A stretch of 64,000 bases of DNA. Origin: Acidovorax sp. GBBC 1281. Its GTDB lineage: Bacteria > Pseudomonadota > Gammaproteobacteria > Burkholderiales > Burkholderiaceae_C. The stretch covers positions 3,490,001 through 3,554,000 of the forward strand of contig NZ_CP097269.1 of assembly GCF_028473645.1 (NCBI RefSeq), written 5' to 3'. Of the stretch, positions 54,092 through 61,856 are shown piece by piece. How positions within the stretch are numbered: position 1 is the stretch's first letter; each line of letters begins with the position of its first letter. A program made the translations under genes and the position numbers. The notes under the pieces are model-generated. The model did no database searches. It worked only from the letters and a program-made list of their open reading frames with translations, and was not told where the DNA came from.

Positions 54092-55281
54092 GTGCCGGCG
54101 TTGCTCCCATATTCCGCATGGTTGTAGGCGGCGCTCACCTGATCCGGGTCGGTGTGGGAAAGCTGGGCATCGATCCAGACCTTCGGGTACCCGATTTCAT
54201 GCAGTGCGGTGGACATGGTTCCCCGGATACCGTGGCCGGTCAGTTGATCGGTGTAGCCCATGCGCTTGAGTGCGGCATTCAGCGTGTTTTCGCTGATGCG
54301 TTTTTTCAGGTCGCTGTAGTGGCAGAACAGGTACTTTTGCGCGGGCTTGAATTTCGCCAGCATGTGTCGGACGATCTCCATGGCCTGCACGGATAACGGC
54401 ACGATGTAAGGGGGAATGTCGGCGGGACGCTTGCCCTCCTTGCGCATCTCCAACTGCAATTGCTTCACGACCTCGGGCGGGATGATCCACAGCCCCTGAT
54501 CGAGGTGGAACTGGTCCGGGGTCGCCAAGCGCAATTCCCCCGTCCGCACCCCGGTCAGCATCAGCAATCGCAGTCCGAGCTGGGTTTGCAGTTTGCCGTG
54601 GTATCTGCGCAAACGCTGCAGCATCGCGGGCAACTCGGCCATGCGCAGGAACGGGTTATGGCGAACCGGAGGCTGAGGCATGGCCACGACATCCAGATCG
54701 AACGCCGGGTTCTGTTGCAGCCCGGGGACGACGATCAGGGCGTAACGAAACAACTGGCGCAGCCATGTGCGCACTTTCTCGGCAACGCTCAGGGCCTTGC
54801 GCCGCTCGATCCTGGCAACGACCTCCAACAGGTCAGGCCGCTGGATTTCGTAGATGGGCGTTTTTCCGAGGGTGGGCAGAACATCGTTGTCGAAAACCCG
54901 TTTGATCTGCGAGAGCGTCGTTTGACGGCCTTCCTTGAGGCTCAGAGAACGGTGGATGACCCACTTGTCAAAGACAGCCTTGAAGGTGTTCTCGTCCGCC
55001 AGGCGCACGGCCTGCCGCTTTTGCTTTCGATCCGAGCGGGGATTGATCCCCTTGGCCAGCAGAGCACGGGCTCCGTCGCGCAATGCACGGGCTTCTCGCA
55101 GCCCCACTTCCGGGTAGGTTCCGAGCGACATGCGTTTTTGCTTGCCGACCCAGTAGTAACGGTAGTGCCATGCCTTGCCCCCGGTCGGAGAGACTGCGAG
55201 GCAAAGCCCGTCGATATCGCTGAGTGTGTAGGGTTTGCCGTTCGGCTTTGCGTTGCGGACGGCCATATCCGAGAGTGCCAT
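54088..55281 (-). CDS. Tyrosine recombinase/integrase (P4 type) next to tRNA-Gly
   Basis: This 397-residue integrase has an N-terminal DUF4102-type arm-binding domain (MALSDMAVRNAKPNGKPYTLSDIDGLCLAVSPTG), a core-binding domain (about 100-190) and a catalytic domain. The catalytic residues are Arg in TGVRTGELRLA, HGIRG with His-x-x-Arg, His in QLSHTDPDQ and the Tyr nucleophile in AAYNHAEYG. It lies 225 bp from the 3' end of tRNA-Gly and reads away from it, the usual layout for elements that integrate into a tRNA 3' end. The ATG at 55281 was chosen by homology over an upstream ATG. Confidence 0.93.
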   Translation of the reverse strand: MALSDMAVRNAKPNGKPYTLSDIDGLCLAVSPTGGKAWHYRYYWVGKQKRMSLGTYPEVGLREARALRDGARALLAKGINPRSDRKQKRQAVRLADENTFKAVFDKWVIHRSLSLKEGRQTTLSQIKRVFDNDVLPTLGKTPIYEIQRPDLLEVVARIERRKALSVAEKVRTWLRQLFRYALIVVPGLQQNPAFDLDVVAMPQPPVRHNPFLRMAELPAMLQRLRRYHGKLQTQLGLRLLMLTGVRTGELRLATPDQFHLDQGLWIIPPEVVKQLQLEMRKEGKRPADIPPYIVPLSVQAMEIVRHMLAKFKPAQKYLFCHYSDLKKRISENTLNAALKRMGYTDQLTGHGIRGTMSTALHEIGYPKVWIDAQLSHTDPDQVSAAYNHAEYGSNAGT

Positions 55282-55501
55282 GCTATCTCCTGAGCTTCGC
55301 GTCAGGGCTACATGCTTGTCTCTTTGGCCTCGCTCCTCCAGCAACAATCCGGTCTGCGCCGCGTCCGTATTGATGGACTTAAGAATGGACTTAAAAGTCC
55401 TGGATGCAGGCGGATTTCAATAGACGTCACTGGAATGAAAAAAGGGGCAAAAGCCCCTGTTTTCAACGACTTACAGACGTCAGTGGAAGTCTGTAGATCA
55501 T

Positions 55502-55521
55502 AAATTGGAGCGGGAAAAGAG
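55502..55521. repeat. Candidate attR within tRNA-Gly 3' end
   Basis: AAATTGGAGCGGGAAAAGAG matches 31480-31499 at 18 of 20 positions. It lies next to the integrase, as expected for the integrase-side attachment site. Confidence 0.55.
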
Positions 55522-55581
55522 TCTCGAACTCTCGACCTCAACCTTGGCAAGGTTGCGCTCTACCAACTGAGCTATTCCCGC
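55506..55581 (-). tRNA. tRNA-Gly (anticodon GCC)
   Basis: On the minus strand GCGGGAA and TTCCCGC form the acceptor stem. The anticodon is GCC in CTTGCCAAG, the T loop is GTTCGAG, and CCA is encoded. Its 3' 20 bases are the attachment-like repeat matched at 31480-31499. Confidence 0.95.
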
Positions 55582-55704
55582 ATGTCGCCGGATTGATTTG
55601 CACCAACCTAGCAAGACTCAAATTATAGCACCACTTTTAACCACTCAACCAGAACACCCGAATTTTCTTGTTCAGTGCATCAAAACCGCTTTCGCGATCA
55701 GTGC

Positions 55705-55778
55705 TGGAGGCGCGGGCCGGAGTCGAACCGACCTACACGGATTTGCAATCCGGTGCATAACCGCTTTGCTACCGCGCC
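55705..55778 (-). tRNA. tRNA-Cys (anticodon GCA)
   Basis: GGCGCGG pairs with CCGCGCC at the acceptor. The anticodon loop reads TTGCAAA with anticodon GCA, the T loop is GTTCGAC, and CCA is encoded. It lies 123 bp upstream of tRNA-Gly on the same strand and is probably co-transcribed with it. Confidence 0.95.
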
Positions 55779-55796
55779 AAACCTGCTTCCCTTGGC

Positions 55797-55826
55797 AAAA
55801 AGGGGAAGCTGTGCTTCCCCTTTTTT
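55797..55826. terminator. Bidirectional intrinsic terminator
   Basis: AAAAAGGGGAAGC-TGT-GCTTCCCCTTTTT is a perfect hairpin with A and T tracts on both sides, so it can stop transcription in either direction upstream of tRNA-Cys. Confidence 0.8.
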
Positions 55827-55835
55827 GGAAATTGG

Positions 55836-55862
55836 AGCGGGTAACAAGCTACCCGCTTTTTT
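55836..55862 (+). terminator. Second intrinsic terminator
   Basis: AGCGGGTA-ACAAGC-TACCCGCT followed by TTTTT. It lies 10 bp after the previous hairpin. Part of it (TTGGAGCGGG) looks like the tRNA-Gly end, but the hairpin explains it better. Confidence 0.75.
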
Positions 55863-56308
55863 CCTAAGCCGTTGATTCAACATGGGTTCTGGGAACACCT
55901 CGCTGTTGAACGGACTGCATTGTGTACTACCTGCCGGATGTTGGCAAGGCTTTTCGTCCCATGGGATTCCATCGACCGCCACGCCGGTCTTCTGCGGTCC
56001 GGTTTTCCGATGGCCTCGCGCGAGGACGGCTGGCCTAACCCACCGCCACCTCCGAGTTTGCGCTGCGCGGACACTGCGCCAGTTCTTCCATGGCACGCTA
56101 CCGAGGGCTGCACCATCGATTGGTTTGGTGGCCTTGGGCGACTGTGGGTCTCGGTCGCGCCTCGCGCGCTGCATCTGCGGATGCCGACCACAGCCCCGAT
56201 TGCGACAAACCGGGTTTGTCGCAGTCCGCATTGTTCGCTGCCCCGGCGCTTCTTGTCGTCCTTCATGGCGGCGTCCGGCGAATCGCCGATGCCATCAGGA
56301 GAACCGAC
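55863..56308 (+). other. Leader region of the second element remnant
   Basis: I see no convincing gene in these 446 bp. It holds the perfect palindrome at 56202-56222 and a ribosome site (CAGGAGAA) before the gene at 56309. Confidence 0.5.
56202..56222. promoter_or_regulatory. 9-bp palindrome upstream of replication-type gene
   Basis: GCGACAAAC-CGG-GTTTGTCGC is a perfect inverted repeat 87 bp before the start codon at 56309. It may be an operator or a replication-protein binding site. Confidence 0.45.
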
Positions 56309-57616
56309 ATGACGAACCAAGAGCCTTCCAAGGCCGTCACCATCGCCAGCGGCGACGTATCCACCCAGCTGCCATTGCTCCCGGTGCCGCTCGCCCTGCT
56401 GCGCGACCGTCGCGTGATGCCGCTGGAGCGCAATGCCTGGATGATCCTGCACGCTGGTGCCGATCCGAACGGCTGCGTCAGCGGCGTTACCTATGCCGAA
56501 CTGCAACAGTTCCTGTCCTGCGTCCCCGACCGCGAACTGGCCTCGCGTGAGACCGTCTCGCGCTGCCTCACCATCCTGCGGCTGACACGCTGGATTCACA
56601 TCGATGCACACATCCGCAATCCGTTGACCGGGAGGGTCCGGGTGAACCACTATGTCGTCCATACCCGGCCACTGTCGTTCGCGGAAGTGCTCGGGCGTGA
56701 CCTGACGTGGATCGGCCTTTTGGACCACGCGCTGGACCATCCGACGACCACGGTGCGCCAGATTGCCGAGCAGGCGTTGCGCGATCTGGCGGGACACCCC
56801 GAAGACCTCGCACGGCTCCCGCAGCACCTGATCGCCCATGCCGGGGCACTGCGGCAGCAGGACGATGGGCGCGAGAATGGCGGCGATGATGATGATGAAG
56901 ATCCGCAAGGCGGTTGCGGTGATTGCGGCGGCGATGACAGCGAACTTGCCGTCTTGGACCGGCCACCCGGACAGGAGCCCCCCCGCGACAACCCGCAAAG
57001 CCGGTCGCACGGGCGGCTCGCGCACACGCTCGCGCGTACGGTACGTAAAAATATAAATAAAAATAATACTTACGTACCGTGCCCGAACGGCGTCCCGAAC
57101 CGGGCCGATGGAGGCGGTCTCGATCTGCCGGCTTCCTTCGGCGCGCTCGCCGCAGACCAGCAGCGCGATGTACTGCGCCAGTTGCGGCGGGTGGCCCCCG
57201 ACCGGCAACAGGAGGTGTTGGACGAATGGTCCGCACGCTGCCTGCTCGGCAAGGTGCTGCGGCCGGTGGGCTACCTGTTTGCGCTGATCGGCAGGGCGAT
57301 CAAGGGTGAATTCCGTCTCTTTGCGGCAAAGCCGCGGGCCAGTGCTGCATGCGCGGACAAGCCGGCCTGCGCATCTGCTGCGCCAATCGGAACGGCGGCA
57401 CGTCCCGATGCGGCCCCGCCTCGCCCCATGCCTGTCGTCCCTGCCTCTTCCCCGGTTGCAAACCGCAGGCAAGCCCCCCAGGTCACGCCGGCCGTGCGCG
57501 AGGCGGCGCGGGCATGGCGCGCGAAGATTCGCGCCAATCTCGGGCTGCCCGACACGGGCCTGCCGCAGCAGCTCGCATGCGCACCGATTCCGGCCATGGG
57601 ATGGTCCGGTGCATAG
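56309..57616 (+). CDS. STY4528-like integrative-element replication protein
   Basis: This 435-residue protein resembles the STY4528 family of pathogenicity-island replication proteins. A winged-helix N-terminus has LPLLPVPLALLRDRRVMPLERNAWMILH, GVTYAELQQFLSC and TVSRCLTILRLTRWIHIDAHIRNPLTGRVRVNHYVVH. The middle is low-complexity and acidic (DDGRENGGDDDDEDPQGGCGDC). The C-terminal part has LGKVLRPVGYLFALIGRAIKGEF, typical of the family. The stretch RKNINKNNTYVP is locally AT-rich. Strong hairpins lie on both sides. No other replication or ParA gene remains. Confidence 0.75.
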   Translation: MTNQEPSKAVTIASGDVSTQLPLLPVPLALLRDRRVMPLERNAWMILHAGADPNGCVSGVTYAELQQFLSCVPDRELASRETVSRCLTILRLTRWIHIDAHIRNPLTGRVRVNHYVVHTRPLSFAEVLGRDLTWIGLLDHALDHPTTTVRQIAEQALRDLAGHPEDLARLPQHLIAHAGALRQQDDGRENGGDDDDEDPQGGCGDCGGDDSELAVLDRPPGQEPPRDNPQSRSHGRLAHTLARTVRKNINKNNTYVPCPNGVPNRADGGGLDLPASFGALAADQQRDVLRQLRRVAPDRQQEVLDEWSARCLLGKVLRPVGYLFALIGRAIKGEFRLFAAKPRASAACADKPACASAAPIGTAARPDAAPPRPMPVVPASSPVANRRQAPQVTPAVREAARAWRAKIRANLGLPDTGLPQQLACAPIPAMGWSGA

Positions 57617-58465
57617 CGCTCCAGGCTCGCGCTGCCGTACCGACACGCCGGGGTCAGCCGGACTGGCGCGCCCGGCGTGCCCCCCCCCCCGATGATCGAG
57701 CGCTGCCGCAGCCGGGTCGTCACTGCCCACCGCAGTGACGACCCGGCCCCCTGCCGCAACAATACGGTCTGGCGCAGCATCGCATTGCCTGCGGCCTGCA
57801 TGACGATGGCCCGGCATACTGGCGCAGCGGTGACCTTCCGGCGGGTTTCCAACACCGGAGCAACGGGTGCAATTTCCCATGCACCGCTCACGTTGCAACT
57901 GCCCCGCCGTACCCATTCGGCGGCCCGCAAGCAGCGCAGGTTCCCGCACGCGCTGCGCCCCCATCGGGGGTGGAACCGTCCTGGCACGCACCGGCTCGTC
58001 GCGCGCGCCGCCCCGGCCCATGGGGAGAGCCTGTTTTTTACCGTGGCAGGGTGTCCATCCGGCTCTCTGCCTTCCTCCCTCCAACCCGCACCGCGTGTGC
58101 GTTGTCCGCTTCACCGGCCCCGGCGCACGCCGCGCGGTCATGCCTTTGTCCTCGGTCTGGCGCAGCCTGCCCATCGGTTTTTTTCATCCCCCCGTTCTTC
58201 AGTTTCACAGGAGGTATTCATCCCGGCGTTTTCGCATGCGTCATCCCGGCCTTGTGCCGGTTTCCCCCGCTCCGGCTTCCCACAGGAAGCGAGGCGGGTG
58301 CCTCATCGGAGGCAAGAGGTGTTCTGAGCACCTGGCCCTGGCCCTTCGGGGATTCCGCCATCGGCGGATTGGCATCAACACTGACCGGATTTGCCCTCAG
58401 ACGCGACGACCCATTGACCCTGCCCCCAACCCGCCCTCGCTGGCACGCAAAGCGAAAGGATTTCG
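57617..58465 (+). other. Non-coding stretch with poly-C run and strong hairpins
   Basis: I find no convincing gene in these 849 bp. There is an 11-C run (57680-57690), a perfect 15-bp inverted repeat (57712-57746) and, near 58225-58255, GC-rich hairpins (GGCCTTGTGCC type). A ribosome-site-like GAAAGGA precedes the recombinase at 58466. It may hold an origin or the regulatory region of the recombinase. Confidence 0.5.
57712..57746. repeat. Perfect 15-bp inverted repeat
   Basis: CCGGGTCGTCACTGC and its exact complement flank the 5-nt loop CCACC, 96 bp after the replication-type gene. There is no T tract, so an origin or RNA structure is as likely as a terminator. Confidence 0.6.
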
Positions 58466-59329
58466 ATGGACGATCTGACCTATACGCTGCGGCAACTGTG
58501 CCAGCGCAACCGCGACGGCAGCCATGCGACGCAGGCGGACCGGCAGCGTTCGCTGTCGCTGGCCGCCCGGCATTTGCGCGAGGCGGGGTTTCGGCAGATG
58601 CGGGCGTCTTCGCTGAAGGGCCGGCATGTGGACGCGTTGCTCGAACGCTGGCAGGCCGAGGGGCTGTCGGCGGGCACTTTGAAGAACCGCCTGGCTCATC
58701 TGCGCTGGTGGGCGGAGAAGGTGGGCAAGGCGGGCCTCATCGCTGCGGACAATGCGCAGCTGGGGATCGCGGAGCGCCGTCATGTGCGCCAGGAGAGCAA
58801 GGCGCGCGCGTTGGGCGATGGGCTGGACCGGGTGGGCGATGCCCATGTTCGCATGAGCCTGCGCCTGCAGGAGGCGTTCGGGCTGCGCCGCGAGGAAGCG
58901 ATCAAGTTCCAGCCGGGCTATGCGGACCGGGGCGATCACGTGGCGCTCAAGGGGTCATGGACGAAGGGCGGGCGCGAGCGCTGCATCCCGATCACGACGC
59001 CGCAGCAGCGTGCGGTGCTCGATGCGGCACATGCCCTGGCCGGGGCAGGTTCGCTGATCCCGGCGCACAAGACCTATATCCAGCAGCGCCATGTCTATGA
59101 CGGGCAGTGCAAGGCGGCAGGGCTCAGTCACATGCATGGGCTGCGGCATCGGTTCGCGCAGGTGCGGTATGCGGCGCTGACGGGCTGGGCCGCGCCCGCA
59201 GACGGCGGGCCCACGTCCCGCCTATTGACCCCGGCGCAGCGTGTTCAGGATGCCGAGGCCCGGCAGACGATCAGCCGGGAACTGGGCCATGAGCGGGTGC
59301 AGATCACGGCGGTGTATCTGGGGCGGTAG
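58466..59329 (+). CDS. Tyrosine recombinase (Phage_int_SAM_2/Integrase_1 type)
   Basis: This 287-residue recombinase is of the type found in integrative elements. The N-terminal SAM-like DNA-binding domain has SLAARHLREAGFRQMRASSLKGRHVDALLERWQ and LKNRLAHLRWWAEKVGK. The catalytic part has an Arg in FGLRREEAIKF, HGLRHRFAQVRY (His-x-x-Arg), His in ELGHERVQITAVYLGR and the Tyr in AVYLG. All catalytic residues appear present. It follows the replication-type gene at a distance and precedes an orphan antitoxin on the other strand. Its target site is unknown. Confidence 0.88.
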   Translation: MDDLTYTLRQLCQRNRDGSHATQADRQRSLSLAARHLREAGFRQMRASSLKGRHVDALLERWQAEGLSAGTLKNRLAHLRWWAEKVGKAGLIAADNAQLGIAERRHVRQESKARALGDGLDRVGDAHVRMSLRLQEAFGLRREEAIKFQPGYADRGDHVALKGSWTKGGRERCIPITTPQQRAVLDAAHALAGAGSLIPAHKTYIQQRHVYDGQCKAAGLSHMHGLRHRFAQVRYAALTGWAAPADGGPTSRLLTPAQRVQDAEARQTISRELGHERVQITAVYLGR

Positions 59330-59332
59330 CGG

Positions 59333-59620
59333 CTAAGGTTTGATGGCAAGCGGCGTGATGGCGGGGTGCGCCTGCTGCTGGGCGTGCCACAGGTCATGGG
59401 CGATCTGCTCGGCCAGATACTGGCGTGCAGCCCCCAGGCCGGACAGTTCCAGCCGGTGTGCCAGATCGGCGGTGATCGGCGCGTGGCCGTTCAGGATCGA
59501 GGACAGCAGGAGGGGCGAGTAGCCGATGTGCTGGGCGAGTGCCGCCGCGCTCAGGTCGAGGGCGGGCAGCACGTCTTCGCGCAGTGCGGCTCCGGGATGG
59601 GGCGGGTTGTGCATGGGCAT
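59333..59620 (-). CDS. HigA-type antitoxin without its toxin
   Basis: This 95-residue protein is of the HigA/VapI addiction-module antitoxin family. HNPPHPGAALREDVLPALDLSAAALAQHIGYSPLLLSSILNGHAPITADLAHRLE (a longer run in the protein) covers an XRE helix-turn-helix, and the tail is Ala/Gln-rich. HigB normally lies directly upstream. Here the upstream side is the IS630 and then the AP2-like gene, so no toxin partner is seen. It could be an orphan regulator. Confidence 0.82.
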   Translation of the reverse strand: MPMHNPPHPGAALREDVLPALDLSAAALAQHIGYSPLLLSSILNGHAPITADLAHRLELSGLGAARQYLAEQIAHDLWHAQQQAHPAITPLAIKP

Positions 59621-59647
59621 GGTGGTGATTGGGTCGATGGGTTGCTA

Positions 59648-60806
59648 GTGTCCTGTCCCGTTAATTCGCAGGCACGATAGCTGCATGGTTTCGGGCCATC
59701 CTTGAGGTGCCGCCATGCCCAATGCAACGACCCGAACAGAAATTGCGCTTAGTGAAGTGGAGCGCGCGGAACTGACGTCCATGGCGCGATCACGTTCGCT
59801 GCCAGCGGCGTTGTCGCTCAGGGCGCGCATCGTGCTGACTTGCGAAGGCACAGATAAAGCCAGCACCGCGGTTGCGCAGGCTCTGGGGATCAGTCGTAGC
59901 ACTGTCACCAAGTGGCGCGGGCGCTATGCGCGCCATCGCATTGCAGGGCTTTACGACGAGTTGCGCCCGGGTCGCCCCCGCACGGTAGATGACGAGCGTG
60001 TTGCTGAGTTGATTACCAAGACGTTGCACACCAAGCCTGCTGATGGGGGTACCCACTGGAGCACCCGCACGCTGGCCGCCGATACGGGCATCAGCAAGAG
60101 CACGGTGGCGCGCTATCTGCAGACCTTCAACCTCAAGCCGCACCGGGCCGACAGCTTCAAGCTGTCGACCGATCCGCTGTTCATCGAGAAGCTGCGCGAC
60201 GTTGTGGGGCTGTACCTGAACCCACCTGACAACGCGCTGGTGCTGTGCGTGGACGAGAAGAGCCAATGCCAAGCTTTGGAGCGTACGCAGCCGATGCTGC
60301 CAATGGGGTTTGGCTATGTCGAAGGTGTCACGCACGACTACGTGCGCCACGGCACCACCACCTTGTTCGCGGCCCTGAACGTGATGAATGGCCAAGTGAT
60401 CGCGCAGTGCCGGCCCCGGCATCGTCATCAAGAGTTCCTTGCCTTCCTGCGCGCCATCGACAAGGCAGTGCCCGACGAACTGGATGTGCACTGCATAGCT
60501 GATAACTACGCCAGCCACAAGCATCCAAAGGTGCGCGCTTGGTTGGCCGAGCGGCCTCGCTGGCACATGCACTTCGTTCCGACCTATTCAAGCTGGCTCA
60601 ATCAGGTCGAGCGCTTCTTCTCGATCATCACCACGCGGGCAATCCGCCGTGGCTCGTTCACCAGCGTGAAGGATCTGATCAACAAGATCGACACATTCAT
60701 CGCGAATTACAACCAGTCCTGCCAGCCGTTTACTTGGACAGCTACAGCAGACTCCATCCTCGAAAAACTCGCCAGACTATGCGGGCGAATTAACGGGACA
60801 GGACAC
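59648..60806 (+). mobile_element. IS630-family element with TA target duplication
   Basis: Perfect inverted ends GTGTCCTGTCCCGTTAATTC (inward on both sides) are flanked by TA at 59646-59647 and 60807-60808. The element is 1,159 bp. It sits in the short space between the AP2-like gene and the HigA-type gene. Without it, the AP2-like gene would still end at the same TAG. Confidence 0.95.
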
Positions 60807-60809
60807 TAG
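59715..60809 (+). CDS. IS630 family transposase
   Basis: This 364-residue transposase has an N-terminal helix-turn-helix (STAVAQALGISRSTVTKWRG) and a DDE core: VLCVDEKSQCQAL (Asp), HCIADNYASHKHP (Asp), SSWLNQVERFFSII (Glu). It is related to, but distinct from, the copy at 36523. Its stop codon TAG is completed by the TA duplication and the flanking G, so the last residues depend on where it lands. Confidence 0.93.
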   Translation: MPNATTRTEIALSEVERAELTSMARSRSLPAALSLRARIVLTCEGTDKASTAVAQALGISRSTVTKWRGRYARHRIAGLYDELRPGRPRTVDDERVAELITKTLHTKPADGGTHWSTRTLAADTGISKSTVARYLQTFNLKPHRADSFKLSTDPLFIEKLRDVVGLYLNPPDNALVLCVDEKSQCQALERTQPMLPMGFGYVEGVTHDYVRHGTTTLFAALNVMNGQVIAQCRPRHRHQEFLAFLRAIDKAVPDELDVHCIADNYASHKHPKVRAWLAERPRWHMHFVPTYSSWLNQVERFFSIITTRAIRRGSFTSVKDLINKIDTFIANYNQSCQPFTWTATADSILEKLARLCGRINGTGH

Positions 60810-61477
60810 GCTCTATCGGTTGGCTGCCCCAATATCTCAGTTGGGCTTCCGGGTACGGCGTCGCCGCCTGTTTCGATGAACCGAACGGCTGGCACCGGCC
60901 CGGCATCGATGAAGAACCGCATGGCCTGCGGATCGCAAAGTCGGGGGTAGTCCACCTGCTGCAACTGCCGATAGCGCTCTGCTATAGCGAGCCGCTTGGC
61001 CACGTCTTCACCATGGATTTTGACGGCGAACCGGCTGGTCAATGTTTTGCCGCTAAGCAACCGAGTGGCTGCCGTCCAGTAATCGCCCGTCGTGGTGCGA
61101 ACGAGAGTGACGCCAGCAACACCGCTGGTGTTGTTCTTCATGAGGCGCTGACGAACCAACCGGCTGGGCACCGGCGGGTAGGTCAACAAAAGCTCGTTAC
61201 GGTAGAGCTTGGCGGCTTCCAACGCGGCTTCGGAGCTGGGGTAACGGTGATCGTAGAAATACCGTAAGCCGACATTGCGGTTATCGCGTCGAAAACGCAC
61301 GATCCACACCGGCAGGCCCAGTTTCTTGATGTAACTGCGGCAAATGCCGTACATACCTTGCAAGAGAGGATTTTCTCCATCTGGCGCAAAAGGTTTCATG
61401 TTCATGATCCGGGTCCAGCCTGTTAATCGCGCCAATCCGGCACAGGCATGTCGCATATTGTCCAGTGTCGTCGTCAA
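60806..61477 (-). CDS. AP2-domain-like protein at the end of a T6SS cargo operon
   Basis: This protein has up to 223 residues. The start is unsure: a TTG at 61477 abuts the preceding stop, and ATGs at 61456 or 61405 (MNMKPFAPDGENPLLQGMYG) are good alternatives. The core IRSYIKK-type region (YGICRSYIKKLGLPVWIVRFRRD, a longer run in the protein), FYDHRYPSSEAALEAAKLYRNELL and NTSGVAGVTLVRTTTGDYWTAA resembles the AP2/integrase-type DNA-binding fold (SGVxGV...W). Such proteins are found near T6SS effectors in related bacteria. Function is unknown. Confidence 0.65.
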   Translation of the reverse strand: MTTTLDNMRHACAGLARLTGWTRIMNMKPFAPDGENPLLQGMYGICRSYIKKLGLPVWIVRFRRDNRNVGLRYFYDHRYPSSEAALEAAKLYRNELLLTYPPVPSRLVRQRLMKNNTSGVAGVTLVRTTTGDYWTAATRLLSGKTLTSRFAVKIHGEDVAKRLAIAERYRQLQQVDYPRLCDPQAMRFFIDAGPVPAVRFIETGGDAVPGSPTEILGQPTDRA

Positions 61478-61837
61478 TTACGGCTTTCGCCAATTCATCC
61501 AAACGCGATCGCCTGTTCGAACGATCGGGCGACCATTCACATAGACGCTGGCGCTCTTGTCGATGTTGTGGCTGATTTGCACGTGGGTATCACTGACGAC
61601 ACCTTTACCTCCACCTGGCTCATCTCCACGCACATTGTCCACATAACTCTCATTATGTAGATAAGCGGGCTTGCCACGAAAAAAGACATTGGGCGAACAC
61701 TGCTCGCTCTGGTCCATCTGGTGGGTAATCACATAGGGAACGGGATAGCCCTTCTTGCTGGGCGTCAGACACACGTCCGGCACCAAGTTCACCAGCACGA
61801 ACCGTGCGTCTTTGGCGGTCGCGGTTTCATTGGCCAT
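61478..61837 (-). CDS. Stand-alone DUF4150 (PAAR-like) protein
   Basis: This 119-residue protein consists of one DUF4150 domain, a PAAR-like fold that caps the VgrG spike of the type VI secretion system and links effectors to it. It has VLVNLVPDVCLTPSKKGYPVPYVITHQM, CSPNVFFRGKPAYLHNESYV, GDEPGGGKGVVSDTHVQI and VYVNGRPIVRTGDRVWMN, which is the conserved order with the final GDxxWMN. In many systems this domain is fused to a toxin; here it is separate. It lies 19 bp after the propeller-like gene and is probably co-transcribed with it. Confidence 0.88.
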   Translation of the reverse strand: MANETATAKDARFVLVNLVPDVCLTPSKKGYPVPYVITHQMDQSEQCSPNVFFRGKPAYLHNESYVDNVRGDEPGGGKGVVSDTHVQISHNIDKSASVYVNGRPIVRTGDRVWMNWRKP

Positions 61838-61856
61838 GGTATTGAGAATTGTTCGA

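Noticed and set aside
55834..55843. A third GGAGCGGG sequence as an attachment site of the second element
   Set aside because: It is fully explained as one arm of an intrinsic terminator (AGCGGGTA/TACCCGCT plus T tract), and the similarity to the tRNA end is only about 10 bases.
55877..58174. A 765-codon minus-strand open frame
   Set aside because: It runs antisense to the STY4528-like gene and through hairpin-rich DNA. Its composition is Arg/Gly-rich without any family motif, as expected for a shadow frame in GC-rich DNA.
57677..58327. A 216-codon plus-strand frame after the C run
   Set aside because: It has no family motif, is Arg/Pro/Ser/His-rich and runs through hairpins; it is more likely non-coding.
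60806..60809. Truncation of the AP2-like gene by the IS630 insertion
   Set aside because: Joining the flanks without the IS still gives TAG at the same codon, so the C-terminus is unchanged.
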